Positions 1 to 5,517 of a stretch of 9,341 nt of DNA are shown in pieces. Source of the stretch: Acidobacteriota bacterium (GTDB lineage: Bacteria > Acidobacteriota > Terriglobia > Terriglobales > Acidobacteriaceae). The stretch is from contig QIAS01000384.1 in the NCBI GenBank assembly GCA_003225615.1, positions 3,541-12,881 of the forward strand, read 5' to 3'. Numbering within the stretch: position 1 is the stretch's first letter; every line of letters begins with the position of its first letter. The position numbers were made by a program, and so were the translations under genes. Below the pieces are notes generated by a model, which saw nothing but the letters and a program-made list of their open reading frames with translations, searched no databases and was not told the origin of the DNA.

Positions 1-979
1 CAACCACGATCATCTCTCCCACCGCGACGATCGACACCAGCAGATTAAAACGGTTGTGGTCCACATCATCGATCGTGGTGAACAGGAAATTATCCTGTGG
101 ACGTACACCCGGAGACAGCACTTCCCCAATGTTCACCCACTTTTCTTCATAAGCCGCAGGCACCAGGTAGAAGGCTGCCAGGGCCGCGCCGAGTACGACC
201 GCAACGCCGGCGGAAAGCAAGATGCGGGGCGACTTCCAAGCCAGAGCGACCACAACCGCTAGCAGGGCCAGCGAGTAATTCACCATCACCGCGGACGGCG
301 CATTGGTAAGCCAAACCGCAGACACGATGAGCGCGAGCGGGACAGTCACCTTTGATCCGTCTTCGCGGGCGCGTAAAAAGGTCAAGAGAAGCAACGGCGG
401 CAGAGCTCCGGCCAAGAGCTCGGCAAATGCGCTCCTCCAATAAACAATCACGATGTAGTAGGGATTCGCCGCGTATAACGCCGCGGCAAACACAGCATCT
501 CGCCCGGGCAGCCAGCGGCGTGCCAGCACAAACATCGACAGACCAGAAGCGCCAAGCGCGATCCACATGTAGGCGCCGGGCGCCAATTTCCAGGGCAACA
601 GCGCCCCCAGAGCCGCCCCCAGAGTCCATGACGCGGGTGGATAAAACAGGAAACGCGCTTCGCCGTATCCCCAGTGCGCCAGTGCTGCCCAACGGGGATA
701 CAAGATTCCCTGCTTCCATTGATCAAGGACTTCCATCCAGGAAAAAACGTGGAATTCAAAATCGTGTCCAGAAGGGTTACCGCGGAAAAGAAAGGGGACG
801 AGCACGGCCAAAGCTGTGACCATGATGATGAGCGCGCCCCAGGGGAATAATGCCCACACGGAATCCAGCTGCGCCTTGTGGTCCTCAGTGCTCGGCTGAT
901 CGGCTTCCGGTTGAGAGTGTCTGCCTGGTTCCGATCTGTGCTGCCTACGTCCATTCAGTTCTCGCATAGTCCCAGCCAT
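1..979 (-). CDS. Polytopic membrane protein, PTPS-related / GT-C glycosyltransferase-like, 3' part missing
   Basis: An uninterrupted minus-strand reading frame gives 326 codons and leaves the window at base 1, so the C-terminus is missing. After a hydrophilic, charged N-terminus (residues 1-40) there is a membrane segment at about 43-65. A loop with GHDFEFH (71-77) and YPRW (94-97) follows, then FYPP (112-115), then at least five more hydrophobic segments (about 118-152, 161-180, 185-202, 212-248, 253-275). The acidic D73 in the first extracytoplasmic loop and the YPRW...FYPP pattern resemble the membrane-protein PTPS-related domain and GT-C polyprenyl-sugar transferases, which usually have 600-900 residues. 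An envelope sugar-transfer role is inferred, not shown. The start is taken at 979 (MAGT); an in-frame ATG at 967 (MREL) is an alternative, and neither has a strong ribosome binding site. Two other long minus-strand frames here lack membrane character and are shadows. The gene is divergent from the thioredoxin-like gene, 82 bp away. Confidence 0.8.
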   Translation of the reverse strand, partial: MAGTMRELNGRRQHRSEPGRHSQPEADQPSTEDHKAQLDSVWALFPWGALIIMVTALAVLVPFLFRGNPSGHDFEFHVFSWMEVLDQWKQGILYPRWAALAHWGYGEARFLFYPPASWTLGAALGALLPWKLAPGAYMWIALGASGLSMFVLARRWLPGRDAVFAAALYAANPYYIVIVYWRSAFAELLAGALPPLLLLTFLRAREDGSKVTVPLALIVSAVWLTNAPSAVMVNYSLALLAVVVALAWKSPRILLSAGVAVVLGAALAAFYLVPAAYEEKWVNIGEVLSPGVRPQDNFLFTTIDDVDHNRFNLLVSIVAVGEMIVV

Positions 980-995
980 GAAGATACCGCAAACC

Positions 996-1023
996 TTCGA
1001 CGATTACTGCCGTCAGATATACT
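996..1023 (+). promoter_or_regulatory. Possible sigma-70 promoter for the thioredoxin-like gene
   Basis: The hexamer TATACT at 1018-1023 is a 5/6 match to a -10 box. The hexamer TTCGAC at 996-1001 is a weak -35 at 16-bp spacing. Transcription would begin near 1030, about 32 nt before the GTG start. The site lies in the 82-bp divergent region and is a guess from pattern only. Confidence 0.3.
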
Positions 1024-1061
1024 GAGACGTAATTCGCGCTTCTGCGCACATCGGGACCAAT

Positions 1062-1976
1062 GTGAAGTGTCAACGGCTACGGGCCGCAGCATACTCAGTA
1101 ATTTTCTTGGCGGCCGCCTACCTTCCGCTTTTTTGCGTGGCGCAAACGAGCTCCCAGTCTGCCCCCGCAACTTTTTCTTCGAGCTCGACGCCTACTCCTG
1201 AAGAGTCCTTTGCACCGGTTCAGCAATGGAAGAACGCGCTCGCTTCCCGGAATGCAGCGGCCTTGCGGGCGCTGTACAGCAGCAATCCTCCGGCGCGGAT
1301 TTTCACTCCTGCCGGTGAGGTCGATGCCGACGGAGAGGTAGCCTTCTGGACGGGGCTGAAGTCACGCGGCGTGGGCGTGCACATCGCTCAATCCGCATCG
1401 CCCGGCCCGGGTATGCAACAACTTCTCTTAAATATCAAGGTTCGACCGCACGGCTCTGCCGACAAGGAGCTCACCTACACGGAAGCGCAAGTCTGGCAGC
1501 AGCAAAACGAGCAGTGGCGCCTCGTGGCAGCCAAACGGGCTGAACCGACGCGCCTTGAGCAACCTGCCTCTACGAGCAAGAATATTTACCCGGCCGGAGC
1601 CGATGCCCATGCCGAGATCAAAGAGGCTTTGGACAAGGCCAAAAGCGATCACAAGCGTGTGATCGTCGTCTTTGGCGCGAATTGGTGCTATGACTGTCAC
1701 GTGCTCGACCTGGCCTTCCACCGCAACGATATTGCACGTGTGCTGAATGCAAGTTACGAAGTCGTTCATGTGGACATCGGAGAGGGAGAAAAGAACCAGG
1801 ATCTGATGCAGGCATACGAAGTTCCCATGAAGAAGGGAATCCCCGCTTTAGCGGTCCTGGATGCGGACGGCAAGCTGCTCTACAGCCAGAAGAATGGAGA
1901 ATTCGAGAAAGCCCGCGCCCTCGGACCCGAGGATTTACTCGCATTCCTGAATAAGTGGAAGCCGCAGGCGCGTTAG
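1062..1976 (+). CDS. Secreted thioredoxin-fold protein with an N-terminal NTF2/SnoaL-like domain
   Basis: The protein has 304 residues and starts at GTG 1062 with only a weak upstream CGGGA. Residues 1-27 form a signal peptide (K2, R5, R7, then a hydrophobic run ending FCVA before Q28), so it should act in the periplasm or outside the cell. After a Ser/Thr/Pro linker, residues about 48-160 (PVQQWKNALASRNAAALRALY...) look like an NTF2/SnoaL or DUF4440-type cone domain. Residues about 180-304 are a thioredoxin fold: beta strand VIVVFGAN, active site W208-C209-Y-D-C212, and cis-proline P261 in GIPA. The WCYDC centre keeps both redox cysteines, so thiol-disulfide exchange or reductase activity is likely, with unknown partners. 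The fusion is less usual than a single thioredoxin domain. The stop at 1974-1976 lies 4 bp from the stop of the convergent PilZ gene, with no room for a terminator between them. Confidence 0.88.
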   Translation: MKCQRLRAAAYSVIFLAAAYLPLFCVAQTSSQSAPATFSSSSTPTPEESFAPVQQWKNALASRNAAALRALYSSNPPARIFTPAGEVDADGEVAFWTGLKSRGVGVHIAQSASPGPGMQQLLLNIKVRPHGSADKELTYTEAQVWQQQNEQWRLVAAKRAEPTRLEQPASTSKNIYPAGADAHAEIKEALDKAKSDHKRVIVVFGANWCYDCHVLDLAFHRNDIARVLNASYEVVHVDIGEGEKNQDLMQAYEVPMKKGIPALAVLDADGKLLYSQKNGEFEKARALGPEDLLAFLNKWKPQAR

Positions 1977-1980
1977 GGGT

Positions 1981-3108
1981 TCAGGAAGAAGAAACTTCCT
2001 GTGAACTGCGCTGCTTGCGAAGTTCTGTGAAGAATGTGTCCGCATCGAGGGCAGGTCCGCCCCGCAGTAGTTCCAGGAGGGGATCGTCCAATTCCACGTC
2101 GCTGTTGGCGAATTGCGTTTCGTCCGCTACTAGGGAACGCGGAGAGATCAGCAAAGCCGGGAGTGTTCCCGGACGGCTGGTGAGAAACTGAATAAATTCC
2201 CCAACCTTTTCGCGCTGTTCGCTGGTGCGCGAGGGGAATTCAATGCCCATGCCGTAAGAAGGATGCATAACTCGCACTAATCCTTCCGCGTGAATTTCCA
2301 TGTCTTCTGCCTGCAAGCAGAGATCGACTGCGGCGCCGGCAGGGAATGGCGATTCGGTTTCCACATAACATCCACCCAAGCTCAAATCGGTCAGCTTGCA
2401 ATGGGAGACCGGATCCGCCTCATCGGGCAAAGCGTCAGTCGAATGGGCAATCAGCCAGTTCTGCAGCGACGTTTGAACATCTTCGGGAATATCCAGGAAG
2501 CGAACTCCCGTTTGTCCGTTGGGGCTCGCCCAGGCAACTTCACCATGAGCATTCACCTCGGCGCTGCCGTCGGGCAGAGTAAAACAGAATCCAATATGAG
2601 AAGCGGAAGACAATGGCTGGGCGGAAAGCACGTCCATGCCGGTAGCGCTGAGATCCAGCATGATGCCTTCGATTTCATGTCCCTCGGCAGCGGTCAGCAC
2701 CACTGGAGTCTGCACAGGCACTCGAAAGGAACGCCGGCGCTCGCGCTTAAGCAGCGCGCTGGCGGCCCTCAAAGTTGCCGTCGCTTGTTCGGGAGAAATC
2801 GGTTTGCTTAATACGAAATTTGCTCCGGCCCCGAAACTGTGGCGAATTTTGGCCGGATCGTCAACCAGCGCCACCGTCACGCAGCGCATTTTCGTGCCGG
2901 GCTGACCCACGTTCGCCAGCACCATGGTGGCTGATTCCAAGTCTTCGAAATCGACGATCACTGCGTCGAATCTTTCTTCGCTGACACGAGTGACGGCAAC
3001 CTCGGGATCGCTGGAACGCTCCACGGCCACGCTGAACTCAGCCAGTACCCGGCTGAGAACTTCGGCCGCATCGTCATCCTTGGAAACCAGCAATGCCTGC
3101 AGGGTCAT
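1981..3108 (-). CDS. Receiver-PilZ-PilZ protein, probable c-di-GMP effector
   Basis: The 375-residue protein has three domains. Residues 1-115 resemble a response-regulator receiver: an acidic cluster D11-D13, D53 at the phosphoacceptor place (VIVDFED) and K102 in SKP. The Thr/Ser site before the second half seems replaced (VTVALVDD), so phosphorylation is uncertain. Residues about 122-220 form a PilZ domain with both c-di-GMP binding motifs: RxxxR (R125 to R129) and DxSxxG (D152-S154-G157). Residues about 232-320 form a second PilZ with DxSxxG (D241-S243-G246, followed by CYVE) but no RxxxR ahead of it, so only the first domain is expected to bind ligand well. The tail (320-375) is acidic and probably flexible. 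It is cytoplasmic, with no signal or membrane segment. It lies 30 bp downstream of the small coiled-coil gene and probably shares its transcript; a GGAG lies 11 nt before the ATG. Confidence 0.88.
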   Translation of the reverse strand: MTLQALLVSKDDDAAEVLSRVLAEFSVAVERSSDPEVAVTRVSEERFDAVIVDFEDLESATMVLANVGQPGTKMRCVTVALVDDPAKIRHSFGAGANFVLSKPISPEQATATLRAASALLKRERRRSFRVPVQTPVVLTAAEGHEIEGIMLDLSATGMDVLSAQPLSSASHIGFCFTLPDGSAEVNAHGEVAWASPNGQTGVRFLDIPEDVQTSLQNWLIAHSTDALPDEADPVSHCKLTDLSLGGCYVETESPFPAGAAVDLCLQAEDMEIHAEGLVRVMHPSYGMGIEFPSRTSEQREKVGEFIQFLTSRPGTLPALLISPRSLVADETQFANSDVELDDPLLELLRGGPALDADTFFTELRKQRSSQEVSSS

Positions 3109-3138
3109 ACAGCGTCAATCTCCGAAAGCGTTTAGCAA

Positions 3139-3405
3139 TTACGGCCAGCGCGGAGCAACTCCCTTGTTCGGTTTGGCAGGAGCGGCTTGTGTGCCGCCTT
3201 GTGCGCCCGCCTTGGCTGCCATCGCGTTGGGACGCCCTTCCTCCTCCACTTCCGAGAGAACCAGGTTGTCATCCTCTTCGTTATCCGTAAGTAGAGGAGC
3301 TACTTCACGCAGCTTCTCGGCAGCCTGCTGCAGCATTTCAATCTGCTTGGTCAGCTGGGCGTACTTGGCCTGCTTGCGCCGCAGGACCTCGTGAATATCT
3401 TTCAT
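3139..3405 (-). CDS. Small coiled-coil protein of unknown function
   Basis: The ATG at 3405 is chosen over an upstream in-frame start because a very strong purine-rich ribosome binding site (GAGGAGGGGG, 3410-3419) lies 4 nt before it. The product has 88 residues, MKDIHEVLRRKQAKYAQLTK and onward. Residues about 4-40 form one long charged helix with heptad-like hydrophobic spacing (I, L, Y, L, I, L), a likely coiled coil. Residues 48-65 are strongly acidic. The tail (70-88) is rich in Ala, Gly, Pro and Lys and is likely disordered. There is no signal peptide. It is the first gene of a probable two-gene unit with the receiver-PilZ-PilZ gene, so it may be a partner or adaptor for that protein. 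This is context only, and no family function is recognised. Confidence 0.82.
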   Translation of the reverse strand: MKDIHEVLRRKQAKYAQLTKQIEMLQQAAEKLREVAPLLTDNEEDDNLVLSEVEEEGRPNAMAAKAGAQGGTQAAPAKPNKGVAPRWP

Positions 3406-3422
3406 AGATCCCCCTCCTCGCG

Positions 3423-3451
3423 AATCTAAGTACCCCGGCGGCACAGGTCAA
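3423..3451 (-). promoter_or_regulatory. Sigma-70-type promoter for the coiled-coil/PilZ operon
   Basis: On the minus strand TTGACC (3451-3446, 5/6 match to -35) is followed at exactly 17 bp by TAGATT (3428-3423, 4/6 match to -10). The expected start is near 3416-3417, which leaves a leader of only about 11 nt that begins inside the ribosome binding site. If this is the main promoter, the mRNA is nearly leaderless; otherwise a second start lies further upstream. Confidence 0.55.
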
Positions 3452-3453
3452 CA

Positions 3454-3484
3454 GTAATCCCCCCTGCACAATTACGGGGGTAAC
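3454..3484. repeat. Imperfect inverted repeat next to the operon promoter
   Basis: The arms are GTAATCCCCCC (3454-3464) and CGGGGGTAAC (3475-3484). They pair through CCCCC/GGGGG and through GT..A at the ends. A second overlapping pair, GTAAT (3454-3458) and ATTAC (3471-3475), is also perfect. The element starts 3 bp upstream of the -35 box at 3446-3451, a typical activator or repressor position. If a start site lies further upstream, it would instead form an mRNA hairpin. Confidence 0.4.
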
Positions 3485-3701
3485 TGCCGAAAAACACCAC
3501 TCTTTGCTGTTATGAGGCACGCCATTGATTGCAAATTGCTTACCGGTAGTGCCAACTGGTGGTAGCCGCAATTACAAGCGCAGACCGGCTCGTACAACAA
3601 AGCCTGCCGAATCTAAGCTGAGTGAGGGTGATCGTGCAGCACGTGGATTGTGATGACGGTTGAGCCTGTAGGCTGTTGCGAGATTTAAACGCTACACAAA
3701 C
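3485..3701. other. Intergenic stretch with no gene seen
   Basis: This lies between the PEP-CTERM terminator and the operon promoter, both belonging to minus-strand genes. No convincing coding frame is present on either strand. Short palindromes TACCGGTA (3541-3548) and CGTGCAGCACG (3633-3643) are visible, with no other support for function. Confidence 0.5.
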
Positions 3702-3729
3702 AAAAGGCCCCGCCGCTCGACGGGGCCTT
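3702..3729 (-). terminator. Intrinsic terminator of the PEP-CTERM gene
   Basis: A perfect 9-bp stem, AAGGCCCCG (3704-3712) with CGGGGCCTT (3721-3729), encloses an 8-nt loop. On the minus strand it is followed by TTTTGTTTGTG. It lies about 28 bp after the stop codon of the 3757-4344 gene and has the right orientation for it. Confidence 0.88.
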
Positions 3730-3756
3730 AGATCTTGGAATGGTTACTGAGCGCGA

Positions 3757-4344
3757 TTACAGGGTTAGTTTGCGACGTACCAGCCCAGCAATACCCACGA
3801 GACCGGTTCCCAATAAACCGAGGGTTCCCGGTTCCGGAACCACGACGACGACGTTGGTATCGCCGCTGTTAATGTCGCCGCTGCCGCTAAAGACCCCCTT
3901 ACCCGTCGTCACTGCGGCTTGAATGGTGAAGCCCTGACCATTGGTGAGGGTAGCTTTCAGACTGTACTGATCCGTACCGTTCGCCAGGGGGCCCTCAAAA
4001 GTCCAAGTCGCCGAGGTAAAGCTGCCGCTGAATAGCACACCGTTTGGAAGGCCAGCAGTGCCATTACCCGTAATGGTAATGGTGCCGGGCCCGAAGGTGC
4101 CGCCACCGCCCAGACTACCACCGGCCATCAGCGCTCCGGTTTGTATGACCACGGTCCCCAGGTTTGCCCCGTTACACGGGCACCCGCTCATTCCGGTCAC
4201 TGCGATCAGCGTGGACGAGATACTCAGGCCGGCGGTCTCGTCTCCCGAAATAGTACCGCCCTGGTTAGCAAAGTCGATGCTGTTGGCAAAAGCTGCCATT
4301 GGTAAAGCAAGAACCAACAGAGCTAGTAGAACTGCTCGCCTCAT
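3757..4344 (-). CDS. PEP-CTERM sorting-domain exported protein
   Basis: The 195-residue protein has a classic signal peptide (MRRAVLLALLVLALPMAAFA, cleavage after A20). It ends in a PEP-CTERM signal: VPEPG (P170-E171-P172), a hydrophobic helix at 175-189 and the basic cluster RRK (190-192). Such proteins are exported, then processed and anchored or released by an exosortase (EpsH/XrtA-like) that must be encoded elsewhere. The mature part (21-160) is rich in Gly, Thr, Ser and Asn, with a GCPC pair at about 54-57 and beta-strand-like repeats around TGNGTAGLPNG; no enzyme motif is seen. Surface or matrix protein is the likely role. The start is supported by AGGAGGG (4351-4357) 6 nt before the ATG. 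It is a single-gene unit with its own terminator. Confidence 0.9.
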   Translation of the reverse strand: MRRAVLLALLVLALPMAAFANSIDFANQGGTISGDETAGLSISSTLIAVTGMSGCPCNGANLGTVVIQTGALMAGGSLGGGGTFGPGTITITGNGTAGLPNGVLFSGSFTSATWTFEGPLANGTDQYSLKATLTNGQGFTIQAAVTTGKGVFSGSGDINSGDTNVVVVVPEPGTLGLLGTGLVGIAGLVRRKLTL

Positions 4345-4572
4345 AACTTACCCTCCTGAACCTGACCTAAGATTTAAACCTGCTCGCGCCGAGTCTCGGG
4401 GACATCAGACCTAGCAGCGTAAACAGACAAGTACCCGCGTGCTTTCAGTGCATCTCTGCTGCCAAAACCAAACTTCGGCAACTCTGCTTTCCTTACAGCT
4501 ACTTACAGATGTTGCCCACCGCTTGCGGAAATCTCCGACTGCAAATAGATGCACACTAGAAACAAGCTTTTT

Positions 4573-4596
4573 GCGTTGGCTTGGCCTGACCAACGC
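4573..4596. repeat. Perfect inverted repeat
   Basis: GCGTTGG (4573-4579) and CCAACGC (4590-4596) are perfectly complementary around a 10-nt loop. The T-run lies before the stem on the plus strand and is read as A-run after it on the minus strand, so it is not an intrinsic terminator in either direction. It could be an RNA hairpin or an operator. Confidence 0.45.
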
Positions 4597-4638
4597 CGTT
4601 TGTGGCCGGAATGACGCCTTTTCTACTTCGCCGTCGTC

Positions 4639-4674
4639 GGCCGCAGGTTTTCAAAGAGCAGACCGTGTGCGGCC
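4639..4674. repeat. Perfect inverted repeat with 22-nt loop
   Basis: GGCCGCA (4639-4645) pairs with TGCGGCC (4668-4674), and the loop adds a possible GG/CC pair inside. It follows the 4573-4596 hairpin by 42 nt. No terminator-type T tract is present. Confidence 0.4.
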
Positions 4675-4751
4675 ATCCGCCGCAACCATCCAGAACCCGA
4701 TCACTTGCTTTTTGTTGCGCTGCGGCTTAGAGGCAGCTGAGTAGAAGCTGG

Positions 4752-4770
4752 TTGGCTGGGCACCTGCCAA
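4752..4770. repeat. Near-perfect 19-bp dyad, also sigma-54-like
   Basis: TTGGCTGGGCACCTGCCAA is a dyad with a single mismatch outside its 3-nt centre. Read on the plus strand it also has the sigma-54 core spacing: TGGC at 4753-4756 and TGC at 4765-4767, with GG and GC 12 bp apart. It lies 73 bp before the better sigma-54 site at 4826 and may be a regulator binding site or a second promoter. Confidence 0.35.
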
Positions 4771-4825
4771 TGTGAGAACTTACATGTCTGCACGAGGTTA
4801 CGAGTAGCCAATTTGTGCTATTGGG

Positions 4826-4841
4826 TGGCACGGAAGTGGCA
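4826..4841 (+). promoter_or_regulatory. Sigma-54 (RpoN) promoter candidate
   Basis: TGGCACGGAAGTGGCA matches the published consensus TGGCACG-N4-TTGCW at all fixed positions except one (TGGCA for TTGCA). The invariant GG (4827-4828) and GC (4839-4840) have the required 12-bp offset, and an AT-rich TTT follows. The start of transcription is expected near 4852. The next annotated gene is 390 nt away, but an intrinsic terminator lies only about 55 nt downstream. Confidence 0.6.
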
Positions 4842-4851
4842 TTTACAGTCC

Positions 4852-4947
4852 CTGAGGAGCGAATTACCTTTGCAAGCGAGCAGTTCTGGGGGAGGGCTGT
4901 TCGGGCGTCCCAGACTCGACAAGAGTCAGGGGCGCTTCTTAATTTTT
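4852..4947 (+). ncRNA. Candidate small RNA under a sigma-54-like promoter
   Basis: The boundaries are the predicted start of the sigma-54-like promoter (4826-4841) and the T tract of the intrinsic terminator (4905-4947). The predicted RNA is about 95 nt. Its 5' half (4852-4904) is single-stranded-looking and has two purine-rich GGA-containing stretches, TGAGGAG (4853-4859) and GGGGGAGGG (4888-4896). Its 3' half is the terminator hairpin. GGA motifs are the core of CsrA/RsmA sites, but here they are not clearly presented in hairpin loops, so that link is only a possibility. No convincing protein is encoded within it. It matches no RNA family known to me. Confidence 0.4.
4905..4947 (+). terminator. 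Strong intrinsic terminator on the plus strand
   Basis: The stem is 4905-4917 with 4923-4935: GCG, a T-G wobble, CCC, one A-A mismatch, then GACTC paired with GAGTC. The loop is GACAA. It is followed by TTCTTAATTTTT, and a second run of seven or more T lies at 4954-4961. On the opposite strand the stem is not followed by T. No plus-strand protein-coding gene ends just upstream, so it must end some other transcript. Confidence 0.75.
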
Positions 4948-5241
4948 GGACGTATTTTTTTCGTGCCAAGGGCTCGGCATTGTCCCGCCGCATCGCGTTG
5001 TGTCCCGTACCTGTTTCCCCCGCCTCCGCTCAAACTTTCAACGCGCTTCGACACGCCGATGACAATAGTCTCGAATGCCGGCAATGAGTGGTCCCTCACG
5101 GGCGGAGCGCAATGCAGGAATTGTGCTCGTGACCGCCACCGACGACGTCGACTTGGTCTGAAGCAGGTACCAAGAGAGTATCGTCAAATCCTCAGGCTTC
5201 TCAGCTTATTATGAAGCAGGCCAGTGGGAGGTCGACTACCG
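4948..5241. other. Intergenic region, no feature recognised
   Basis: This is the remaining stretch before the 60-residue gene. Overlapping open frames exist on the plus strand (one runs to 5214), but they have Arg/Pro/Ser-rich composition and no supporting start site. No convincing promoter for the downstream gene was identified. Confidence 0.4.
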
Positions 5242-5424
5242 ATGGCAGCCAATCAAGTAGTTCTGTACTTCGAAAACCAGGAAGACGCCTTGCGCTTTAC
5301 TCTGGCCGCGGGAACAGTCCTGGCCGATGACAAGCCCACCCACAATGTCGAAGACTTGCTGAAAGTTGCCCGCGAGATGGGCAGGGCAAGCCGCATCACA
5401 GCAAGTGGCACGCTGAGCGGATAG
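5242..5424 (+). CDS. Small protein of unknown function, 60 residues
   Basis: The ATG at 5242 is chosen because GGAGGT (5227-5232) lies 9 nt upstream; an in-frame GTG at 5224 overlaps that site and is less likely. The sequence, MAANQVVLYFENQEDALRFT and onward, has protein-like composition: a beta strand (VVLYF), an amphipathic helix (QEDALRFTLAAGTVL) and a second helix (NVEDLLKVAREMGRASRI). It has no signal peptide, membrane segment or cysteine. The layout suggests a compact alpha/beta cytoplasmic protein. It converges with the PilZ gene, with a 93-bp gap. I do not recognise the family and assign no function. Confidence 0.68.
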   Translation: MAANQVVLYFENQEDALRFTLAAGTVLADDKPTHNVEDLLKVAREMGRASRITASGTLSG

Positions 5425-5447
5425 CAACCGTCCTTTAGTCTGCAATT

Positions 5448-5464
5448 CTGCGGGAATTCCGCGG
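5448..5464. terminator. Weak hairpin between convergent genes
   Basis: CTGCGG (5448-5453) pairs with CCGCGG (5459-5464), with one T-G wobble, around loop GAATT. It sits midway between the stops of the 5242 gene and the PilZ gene. Neither strand has a good T tract after the stem, so a bidirectional terminator is only a possibility. Confidence 0.3.
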
Positions 5465-5517
5465 AGTCAAGTAATCGATTTCCTACTGCAGCTCCCCACG
5501 CATAAACGGACCCTGAA

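Larger units (their letters stand above)
4345..4825. other. Long intergenic region with inverted repeats, no gene supported
   Basis: No reading frame here has a ribosome binding site together with protein-like composition. The region holds the upstream area of the PEP-CTERM gene, two clear hairpin-forming inverted repeats (4573-4596, 4639-4674) and a dyad (4752-4770). No clear promoter for the PEP-CTERM gene was recognised on the minus strand. Confidence 0.5.

Noticed and set aside
448..954. Minus-strand open frame of 168 codons, and a 190-codon one at 147-719
   Set aside because: Both are Ser/Arg/Cys/Trp-rich and lie in the wrong frame. The third minus frame encodes a coherent polytopic membrane protein over the whole stretch.
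3514..3560. Sigma-54-like strings (GGCAC with TTGC nearby) on both strands
   Set aside because: The GG-GC spacing is 2-3 bp off the strict requirement in each case.
3404..3600. Possible c-di-GMP riboswitch before the PilZ operon
   Set aside because: The conserved sequence blocks of the c-di-GMP-I (GEMM) class are not present, and the best promoter leaves almost no leader.
4439..4744. Plus-strand open frame of 101 codons and overlapping minus-strand frames (4411-4593, 4727-4993)
   Set aside because: No domain-like pattern, no Shine-Dalgarno, and stem-forming repeats interrupt the region. I could not recognise any decayed gene.
4813..5214. Plus-strand open frames of 133 and 90 codons
   Set aside because: Composition is random-looking, there is no ribosome binding site at the starts, and they run through the strong terminator hairpin at 4905-4947.
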